DNA from: UBA1306 sp964396415
GTDB lineage: Bacteria > Spirochaetota > Spirochaetia > Treponematales > Rectinemataceae
Assembly (NCBI GenBank): GCA_964396415.1
Contig: CAYNFM010000154.1
Coordinates: forward strand, 1-6,555
Direction: 5' to 3'
Length of the DNA: 6,555 nucleotides
The translations under genes and the position numbers were made by a program. The first letter of the stretch is position 1. The number at the start of each line of letters is the position of its first letter. A model generated the notes under the pieces. That model was not told the DNA's origin, did not search any database, and saw only the letters and a list, made by a program, of their open reading frames with translations. Shown here piece after piece: positions 1-5,067 of this stretch.

Positions 1-932
1 CCGGCGCCCTGCATGACCTGCTGGTCCTTGTACTTGCCGTCGGCGAAGTTGACCGCGGGGAAATAGCCCACGTTGGCGGCGCCGAGCTTGTCGGAGAAGG
101 CCTTCCAGTTGCCCACGTCGGAGAGGAGGCCGACGAACATGGCCCCGCCGCCCGCGGCGAACTTGTCGATGCTGTCCATGAAGTACGGGCGGGAGAAGCC
201 GTCCTTCTCGATGTAGCCCTTGTCTACGAGCGTCTTGAGGAAGGCGACGCTCTCCTTGAACACCGGATTGTCGAATTTTTGGGAACCGTCGAAGAGACCG
301 GCGACGTTCGGGCCGTAGGAGTTCGCCGCGGCGCAGCGGAGGAAGAAGTCGATGGTATAGGTCTGGCCCGTCGTGATGGGAACGATGCCGGCGGCTTGGA
401 GCTTCGCGCACGCCGCGAGGAAATCGGCCGAGCTCTTCGGGGCCTTCTCGGGATCGAGGCCGGCCTTCTTGAAGTAGGCCTTGTTGTAGTAGATGCCGAA
501 GCCCTGCATCGTCAGCGGGAGGACTTTGATGGGCTGGCCGAGCTTCTGGTTCAGGGAGCACATCTCGATGCTCGCCTGGGTGAATTGGCCCTTAACGTCC
601 TTGATGTACGGATCGAGGTCGACGATGACGTCGGCGAAGCCGTTCACGCGGGCGCCGGGGTGGAACATCGCGACGTCGGGGCCGTCGTTCGCCGTGGCGG
701 CGCTCTGGATGATCTGGTAATACTGCGTGTCATCGGTCGGCTGGGCGACGTGGACGACCGTGACGCCGGGATTCGCCTTCATGAAAGCGGCGTCGTTCGC
801 CTTCATGGGGGCCTGCGCGCCGGTGGCGTTGACCTCGCTGTACTTGAAGTCCCAGACGGTGAGCGTTTGCGCGACGAGGGAGGTCGCCGCGAGCAGCGAC
901 ACGAAAGCGAGACCGAGAATGATTCTCTTCAT
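1..932 (-). CDS. ABC sugar transporter substrate-binding protein, 3' end cut by window edge
   Basis: This gene runs off the left edge; 310 codons are visible and the family usually has about 400-440 residues, so roughly the last quarter is missing. I translated it from the minus strand. The start is the ATG at 932-930, with a strong AGGAGG Shine-Dalgarno at 946-941 and 8 bases of spacing. Residues 1-21 are a classic signal peptide (MKRIILGLAF, then a hydrophobic stretch ending SLVA before QT) with no lipobox cysteine, so a soluble periplasmic or secreted protein is predicted. The mature part begins TLTVWDF and contains GIYYNKAYFKKAGLDPEKAP near residues 146-165, followed by an AACAKLQAAGIVPI segment. 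Both are typical of family-1 extracellular solute-binding proteins (SBP_bac_1 type) that deliver sugars or oligosaccharides to ABC permeases. No permease is visible, but it would be expected beyond the left edge. It is transcribed divergently from the histidine kinase gene, which suggests control by that two-component pair. The substrate cannot be read from the sequence. Confidence 0.93.
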   Translation of the reverse strand, partial: MKRIILGLAFVSLLAATSLVAQTLTVWDFKYSEVNATGAQAPMKANDAAFMKANPGVTVVHVAQPTDDTQYYQIIQSAATANDGPDVAMFHPGARVNGFADVIVDLDPYIKDVKGQFTQASIEMCSLNQKLGQPIKVLPLTMQGFGIYYNKAYFKKAGLDPEKAPKSSADFLAACAKLQAAGIVPITTGQTYTIDFFLRCAAANSYGPNVAGLFDGSQKFDNPVFKESVAFLKTLVDKGYIEKDGFSRPYFMDSIDKFAAGGGAMFVGLLSDVGNWKAFSDKLGAANVGYFPAVNFADGKYKDQQVMQGA

Positions 933-940
933 CTTCGACT

Positions 941-946
941 CCTCCT
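941..946 (-). promoter_or_regulatory. Shine-Dalgarno AGGAGG of the left-hand binding protein gene
   Basis: A perfect AGGAGG on the minus strand lies 8 bases before the ATG at 932. It fixes the start of the left-hand binding protein. It also contrasts with the kinase and lipoprotein genes of this window, which have no such motif. Confidence 0.85.
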
Positions 947-954
947 GACGGGAA

Positions 955-996
955 ATGATAGGAACTCACTATGTGGCCGCATCGGAAAACCGTAAA
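955..996 (-). promoter_or_regulatory. candidate promoter region of the left-hand binding protein gene
   Basis: Two weak alternatives are visible on the minus strand. One is TTTACG (996-991), 17 bases, then CATAGT (973-968); each hexamer matches the sigma-70 consensus at 4 of 6 positions. The other is TATCAT (960-955), a 5-of-6 match to the -10 box but without a recognisable -35 or a TG extension. The second would start the RNA almost at the Shine-Dalgarno sequence. The choice between them is not settled by sequence. Confidence 0.25.
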
Positions 997-1052
997 TGGA
1001 CAGTCTTGCGCGGGATCATGGATAAAATTCCCCGCCGGGCTGCGCGCCGGCG

Positions 1053-1061
1053 TGGTATCAT
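1053..1061 (+). promoter_or_regulatory. extended -10 promoter element placed for a leaderless kinase transcript
   Basis: TGG followed by TATCAT (T1056-T1061) fits an extended -10 element (TGN plus a hexamer with 5 of 6 consensus bases). Six bases (CCCCGC) separate it from the GTG at 1068, so transcription would begin at or within a base or two of the start codon. No Shine-Dalgarno precedes that GTG. An inverted repeat, CGCCGG (1033-1038) and CCGGCG (1047-1052), lies directly upstream where a -35 box would be and might be a regulator site; GC-rich dyads are common by chance. A weaker conventional alternative is TGGACA (997-1002), 18 bases, GATAAA (1021-1026). Confidence 0.42.
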
Positions 1062-1067
1062 CCCCGC

Positions 1068-2906
1068 GTGGCTCGCCATCGGACCGTCCGCGGAAGCATC
1101 TTCCTCTGGGTCTCCATCCTCCTCGTCTGCGTACTCCTGGCCTTCTCCCTCGTCGTATACGACTACGCCTCGACCGTGGCGAGGGAACGCTTCTCCGAGG
1201 CGCTGACCTCGCTCTCCAAGTCCGTCATGGCGAACCTGGACGCCCAGGTAGCCGAGATGAACCGGCTCAGCCTCACGCTGATCTACTCCCAAGTGTTCAG
1301 GGGCCAGTACTCCAGGCACCTGGCCCTGCCTCGCTCGCCCGAGAGCGTGCGGGAGAGGATCGCCAAGCTCGAGAACACGGAGGCGCTGATCGAGATCGGC
1401 GACACCGTGCTCGGCCCCAATCAGTCTGCCCCGCAGGTGAACGTCTTCGACCTGCGCGGCGAGATGATCGGGTCGGGGTTCTACAGCCGCCTCATCGAGC
1501 GGGACGCGAAGCTCGAGCCCTGGTACGCCGAGGTCATGCGGAAGAACGGGGACCGGGTAATACTGTCGCCGCACGCGGATCCGCTGCAGGAAGAGACCTC
1601 GGTCGTCGTGAAGGGCAAACAGTACATTTCTCTCCTGCGCTCGTTTCAGGATCCCCTGCTGTCGACTCAGGGAATCGTCGAGGTTTTGCAATACTGCGAT
1701 TCGCTGTTCGCCGAGTTGGACATGTTGAGAGGTTCCTCGGCCGCTATCTTCGTTCTCGACACGGGCGGTCGCCTCCTCTATCCATACGACGGCAGTCGAC
1801 CCGAAGCCGCCGACCTCGTTCGCCTAACCGCGCTGTCCGGGATCGGCCGCGTTGCGACGGGCCTCCTGCCGGGCAGGCTCGACCCGCAGATATACGCGAC
1901 CGCCGTCTCGAGGGACAGCGGCTGGACCCTCGTCCTCGGCGAGCCTTCCACGGGCCTTTCGTCGAGCATCCTGCAGTACGCGACATGGATCGCGCTGCTG
2001 ACCTTGTCGGCGATCCTCTGCTCCCTCACCGCGTCCTATTTCATCGCCCGACGCCTCACCGTGCCCATCAAGGCGCTGCACTCGGAGATCGAGGCCCTCG
2101 AGCTGCGCAACTTGGACGAGGTGGCGGAGGGCATGCCCAGGTCGGACTTGAACGAGGTCGACTCGCTCAGGCTCGCGTTCCGCGACATGCGGCTCAAGCT
2201 CAACGAGTCGGTTAGGGAGGCGGTCTCGCTCCGCGCGCACGAGAAGGAGGCCCAGCTGGTCGCCCTGCAGGCGCAGCTCAATCCGCATTTCCTCCACAAC
2301 ATGCTCCAGACCATAGCCGTGATGGCGGATGAGGGATCCATGGCGCCGATCCAGGACCTGATCATCAACCTCTCGAAAGTCCTCCGCTACGTTTCGACGA
2401 CCGCGGGGGCCACCGCGACGCTGGGGATGGAGGTGGAGTACGCCGAGAGCTACCTTGCCGCAATGCGCGCGAGGTTCGGCGACAGCCTGGAGTACCTGAT
2501 AGACGTTCCCGACGCTATGCGGGAGATCGTCGTGCCCCGGCTGATCGTCCAGCCCTTCATCGAAAACTGCTTTAAATACGCGACCGCTGCGCGGCCCCCG
2601 TGGCGCATCGAGCTCCGCGGGGAATCCTCGGCGGTTCGGTGGGCGATCGAGATCCTCGACAACGGTCCCGGCTTCTCTGAGTCGACCCTCGAGCGGGCAG
2701 CCGAGAGGATATCGGCCCGAAAGCGGAAAGGCGAGGGACTCGCCCCCATGTCGATCTCGGGCATGGGGATACTCAACTCCTACGAGAGGCTCAGGCTGAC
2801 TTTCGGCGAGAGGACGTTCTTCGAGATCAGCAACCTTCCAGGAGGAGGGGCGAGGGTCGCCATGGGGGCCGATTCGAATGGCCGAGGGCACGCGGCAAAT
2901 GGCTGA
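1068..2906 (+). CDS. YesM-like sensor histidine kinase with Cache-type sensor and HAMP domains
   Basis: This 612-residue inner-membrane kinase should autophosphorylate on a histidine and pass the phosphate to the regulator encoded just downstream. A basic N-terminus leads into TM1 (about residues 10-31). An extracytoplasmic region (about 35-300) includes the PWYAEV segment at 151-156, like double-Cache ligand-binding domains. TM2 spans about 301-327 and is followed by a HAMP linker (RRLTVPIKAL, 328-337) and a coiled segment. The His_kinase domain (PF06580 type) has the phospho-acceptor His407 in QLNPHFLHN. The ATPase domain shows VQPFIENCFKYA (N box, Asn500), DNGPGF (531-536) and GMGILNSYERL (565-575). 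The GTG at 1068 is chosen because an in-frame stop lies at 1023-1025, no ATG occurs between them, and the residues it adds complete TM1. The gene overlaps the regulator gene by 8 bases. The ligand is unknown; a sugar or arabinoside is inferred from the neighbours. Confidence 0.93.
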   Translation: MARHRTVRGSIFLWVSILLVCVLLAFSLVVYDYASTVARERFSEALTSLSKSVMANLDAQVAEMNRLSLTLIYSQVFRGQYSRHLALPRSPESVRERIAKLENTEALIEIGDTVLGPNQSAPQVNVFDLRGEMIGSGFYSRLIERDAKLEPWYAEVMRKNGDRVILSPHADPLQEETSVVVKGKQYISLLRSFQDPLLSTQGIVEVLQYCDSLFAELDMLRGSSAAIFVLDTGGRLLYPYDGSRPEAADLVRLTALSGIGRVATGLLPGRLDPQIYATAVSRDSGWTLVLGEPSTGLSSSILQYATWIALLTLSAILCSLTASYFIARRLTVPIKALHSEIEALELRNLDEVAEGMPRSDLNEVDSLRLAFRDMRLKLNESVREAVSLRAHEKEAQLVALQAQLNPHFLHNMLQTIAVMADEGSMAPIQDLIINLSKVLRYVSTTAGATATLGMEVEYAESYLAAMRARFGDSLEYLIDVPDAMREIVVPRLIVQPFIENCFKYATAARPPWRIELRGESSAVRWAIEILDNGPGFSESTLERAAERISARKRKGEGLAPMSISGMGILNSYERLRLTFGERTFFEISNLPGGGARVAMGADSNGRGHAANG

Positions 2907-3666
2907 GCGTCGGTTCTCGTACGTGATCGCCGAGGACGAGGAAAGGATGCGGGACTACTTGGCCCGCAAGGTCGCGGAGCTCGACCAGCGCTTCGAGTGT
3001 GTCGGGATGGCGGCCGATGGAGAGGAAGCGATCGAGCTTGTCGAGTGCCATATGCCCGACCTGCTCCTCACCGACATCAAGATGCCGGTGCTGAGCGGAC
3101 TGGAAATGGTCCAGCGTATCCGCCGCGCGAATCCCGATCTTCGAATCGTCATCGTCTCCGGCTACAGCGAGTTCGAATACGCGAGAAAGGCGATCGAGCT
3201 TGACGTCGACGAGTACGTCCTGAAGCCTGTCGATGTCGAGAGCCTGCGGGAGACCCTCCGGCGCGTGCGGATCCGTCTCGAGTCCTCCGCCGGTCAGGTG
3301 GAGGCCGAATTCGGGCTCGACGGAGTCCAGGCAGGGGAAGCCGACCTGGTCAAGGCGGCGTGCCTCTACCTCAAAGAAAACTATCGGCAGCCCTACTCTC
3401 TCGAGCGTCTGGCCTCCGTCTTCGGGTGCAAGAGCGCCTACCTGCTCAGGCTCTACCGGAGGGTCACGGGGAGCACGCCGACGCAGGACTTGATCCGCCT
3501 CAGGATCGAGAAGGCAAAGCGACTCCTCGCGGGTCATCCCCAGCTCGAGATCAAGCAGGTCGCGGCCGCCGTAGGCTATGAGGATCCGCTGTACTTCTCA
3601 CGCCTGTTCAAGCGAGAGACCGGGTTCAATCCGACGGCGTTCAAGGATTCCAGGGGCCAGCCTTAG
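2899..3666 (+). CDS. YesN-like response regulator with AraC-type DNA-binding domain
   Basis: This 255-residue cytoplasmic transcription factor is the likely partner of the preceding kinase. Numbered from the ATG at 2899, the receiver domain covers about residues 5-120. It has the acidic pair Glu12-Asp13, the phospho-acceptor Asp59 in LLTDIKMP, Ser87 in IVSGYSEFEYA, and Lys109 in YVLKPVD, so all switch residues are present. The C-terminal 100 residues form an AraC/XylS double helix-turn-helix: SLERLASVFGCKSAYLLRLY is the first and the segment from IKQVAAAVGYED through YFSRLFKRETGFNP is the second, matching the family signature. The start at 2899 overlaps the kinase stop (ATGGCTGA) and has GAGGG 10 bases upstream. 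An in-frame ATG at 2878 would add seven residues (MAEGTRQ) and cannot be excluded. Translational coupling to the kinase is likely. The 3' end overlaps the convergent lipoprotein gene by 26 bases. Probable targets are the nearby transporter and hydrolase genes (inference). Confidence 0.93.
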   Translation: MAERRFSYVIAEDEERMRDYLARKVAELDQRFECVGMAADGEEAIELVECHMPDLLLTDIKMPVLSGLEMVQRIRRANPDLRIVIVSGYSEFEYARKAIELDVDEYVLKPVDVESLRETLRRVRIRLESSAGQVEAEFGLDGVQAGEADLVKAACLYLKENYRQPYSLERLASVFGCKSAYLLRLYRRVTGSTPTQDLIRLRIEKAKRLLAGHPQLEIKQVAAAVGYEDPLYFSRLFKRETGFNPTAFKDSRGQP

Positions 3667-4990
3667 GCCGGGGCCAGGCGGAATCGCCGGCGGCGACGGC
3701 CATGTTCGCCCGGCGCTCGTCGACGCCGGCGAGGAAGCGATCGGCTGTCATCGCGCCGGCGAGCATCTGCTCGAAGTCGGCCTCGATCTCCATCCATTGA
3801 CTCATTATATACTTGACCCCGCCCTGAAAGGGCTCCCCGCCGAGGCGCGATGAGGCGAGGAAGTCCCTCTCGTTCGGCTGAAGCGGGACCGGCTTCGTGG
3901 GGAAGGAGAGGCTCGTGCCCTCGGGTTGCTCCGCCGCGTAGCGGTCGAGATTGTCCTGCCTCGTCAGGAAGCGGAAGAACTGTCGAACGGCATCCGGGTC
4001 GCGGCTCTTCGCGTTCCCGAACCACGTGGGCGCGGAGCGCTCGATGCTCACGGTGCGGTTGTCGAGCCAGGGGATGGGGAACATTCCCCAGGAGCCCGCG
4101 CCCGAGTCCGGGTTGGACTTGAGCACGCTCCGCGAGAACCCGATCTTGTCGAGGGTCATCGCGGCGGCGCCGGAGATGAGGGCGGTCTTCGACCCCTCGA
4201 TGGTGTTCGCCATGAAATTGTCCCCGAAGTAGCCGCGGCGCATCGCCTCGAGGACCTGGCCCAGGGCGCGACGGAAGGGCTCGTAGCCGGCGAAGGTCTG
4301 TTTGTTCGAGTTCAGGCGCTCGTACAGGCCGGGATCCCTCTCCTCGAAGGTCGCGCCCAGCTCGAAGAAGGTGAGGGAGGAGTGCCAACGGCTGGCGCCC
4401 GGCTCGTAGATGGGCGTGATGCCGGCCTGCTTGATCCGTTCGCAGGCCGACATGAATTCCCGCGTGGTCCTCGGCGTGGCGAGGCCCAGCCTCTTGAAGA
4501 CCTTGTCGTTAAACGTATAGACCCAGCCCGTGTCGTCGTCCCAGAGGACCAAGCCGTACACTCGGCCGTCGTGCGAAACCGTAGGGAGCCAATCGGGCTT
4601 GAGGCGCTTTGTCCATTCCTCGCCGGTGAGGTCGAGGCAGTACTTGCGAGGATCGATCTCGGTGTCGAGGTACCATCTGGTCGATTGCATCAGGAAGATG
4701 TCGGTGGCCTCACCGGAGCCGAGGATCGTCTCGAGGGCCCGGAAGTAGACATGGGGAGCGTATATCGAGAAGGAGACCTTGATGCCCGTCTCCTTCTCGA
4801 ATAGTTTTGCGTTCTCCCCGATGACGTCGTAGATCCAGCCGTCCGAGGCCATGACCTGGATCTTCCTCGGCTCCTGCGAGGCCGCGCCGGGGCTTTTCCA
4901 AGCCTTGCAGGCCATAGTCCCGGAGGCCACGAGAAGGGAGAGGAGGAGTCCCGCGAGACGGCGAGAGCGTGGATCGCGATGGGGCATCAC
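3641..4990 (-). CDS. substrate-binding lipoprotein of a sugar-type ABC transporter
   Basis: This protein has 449 residues from the GTG at 4990, or 448 from the adjacent ATG at 4987. An in-frame TGA at 5005-5003 rules out a longer start. The N-terminus has basic residues (HRDPRSRR), a hydrophobic core (LAGLLLSLLVASG) and a loose lipobox TMA-C at Cys28, so export and lipid anchoring are predicted. The body resembles family-1 solute-binding proteins. It has FEKETGIKVSFS near residue 64, DGRVYGLVLWDDDTGWVYTFNDKVFKRLGLATP at about 140-172, then ACERIKQAGITPIYEPG, and a tail rich in features of sugar binders (GMFPIPW). It differs clearly from the soluble binding protein at the left edge, so it is not a recent duplicate. 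No permease lies next to it here: downstream is the convergent regulator gene and upstream is the GH127 gene, 77 bases away on the same strand. It may serve the same transporter, a distant one, or act as a ligand-presenting partner of the kinase (inference). Confidence 0.92.
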   Translation of the reverse strand: MMPHRDPRSRRLAGLLLSLLVASGTMACKAWKSPGAASQEPRKIQVMASDGWIYDVIGENAKLFEKETGIKVSFSIYAPHVYFRALETILGSGEATDIFLMQSTRWYLDTEIDPRKYCLDLTGEEWTKRLKPDWLPTVSHDGRVYGLVLWDDDTGWVYTFNDKVFKRLGLATPRTTREFMSACERIKQAGITPIYEPGASRWHSSLTFFELGATFEERDPGLYERLNSNKQTFAGYEPFRRALGQVLEAMRRGYFGDNFMANTIEGSKTALISGAAAMTLDKIGFSRSVLKSNPDSGAGSWGMFPIPWLDNRTVSIERSAPTWFGNAKSRDPDAVRQFFRFLTRQDNLDRYAAEQPEGTSLSFPTKPVPLQPNERDFLASSRLGGEPFQGGVKYIMSQWMEIEADFEQMLAGAMTADRFLAGVDERRANMAVAAGDSAWPRPKAGPWNP

Positions 4991-4996
4991 GGCGCC

Positions 4997-5005
4997 AGTA
5001 TATCA
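4997..5005 (-). promoter_or_regulatory. extended -10 promoter element placed for a leaderless lipoprotein transcript
   Basis: On the minus strand TGA (5005-5003) is followed by TATACT (5002-4997), an extended -10 element with 5 of 6 consensus bases in the hexamer. The six bases GGCGCC separate it from the GTG at 4990, and the ATG at 4987 follows immediately. No Shine-Dalgarno and no convincing -35 are visible. RNA starting here would begin at or next to the start codon. The spacing equals that of the kinase gene. If real, the lipoprotein gene has its own promoter in addition to any read-through from the GH127 gene. Confidence 0.42.
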
Positions 5006-5045
5006 TGAGTACGGGGTTCCGCGAGCGAGACGCCTCGGGTCCTTC

Positions 5046-5058
5046 GCGCCGCCGGCGC
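5046..5058 (-). terminator. weak hairpin after the GH127 gene, doubtful terminator
   Basis: GCGCC, a 3-base loop (GGC) and GGCGC can pair just after the GH127 stop codon at 5070-5068. The stem is short, the loop is tight and no run of T follows, so it does not qualify as a standard intrinsic terminator. It is recorded because it is the only dyad I found in the 77-base gap, and read-through into the lipoprotein gene remains possible. Confidence 0.15.
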
Positions 5059-5067
5059 TCAAGGGGG

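Larger units (their letters stand above)
933..1067. other. divergent intergenic control region
   Basis: This 135-base gap separates the left-hand binding protein gene (minus) from the kinase gene (plus). Besides the promoter candidates listed separately, the hexamer TATCAT occurs twice pointing outwards: 960-955 on the minus strand and 1056-1061 on the plus strand, about 100 bases apart. Each is followed by a pyrimidine-rich stretch ending in CCCG or CCCCG. A CGCCGG/CCGGCG dyad sits at 1033-1052. Binding sites for the AraC-type regulator would be expected here, but I could not identify a convincing direct-repeat pair. Confidence 0.5.

Noticed and set aside
279..995. Plus-strand open frame of 238 codons over the left-hand binding protein gene
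   Set aside because: The minus strand holds a clear signal peptide, Shine-Dalgarno and solute-binding protein motifs; the plus-strand frame is low-complexity shadow sequence.
997..1026. TGGACA, 18 bases, GATAAA as the main kinase promoter
   Set aside because: The -10 matches at only 4 of 6 positions and lacks a TG extension, and it would give a leader of about 35 bases with no Shine-Dalgarno. The extended -10 at 1053-1061 is a better match. It is kept only as an alternative.
971..2215. Plus-strand open frame of 414 codons overlapping the kinase gene
   Set aside because: It is rich in Arg, Pro, Gly and Ala with no recognisable domain, and lies out of frame over a well-supported kinase. This is the usual shadow frame of GC-rich coding DNA.
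1824..2891. Minus-strand open frame of 355 codons antisense to the kinase gene
   Set aside because: Its composition is biased (many Arg, Gly, Glu, Leu), it has no motif, and it mirrors the high third-position GC of the opposite gene.
3660..3700. GC-rich dyads just after the regulator stop as a terminator
   Set aside because: Only short GGCC and GCCGG pairings with long loops are present, with no T run, and the region is coding sequence of the lipoprotein gene.
4942..4965. Possible twin-arginine signal (SRRLAG) in the lipoprotein
   Set aside because: The Tat motif needs a hydrophobic residue, usually Phe, after SRRx and often Lys at the end; here Ala and Gly follow, so an ordinary Sec lipoprotein signal fits better.
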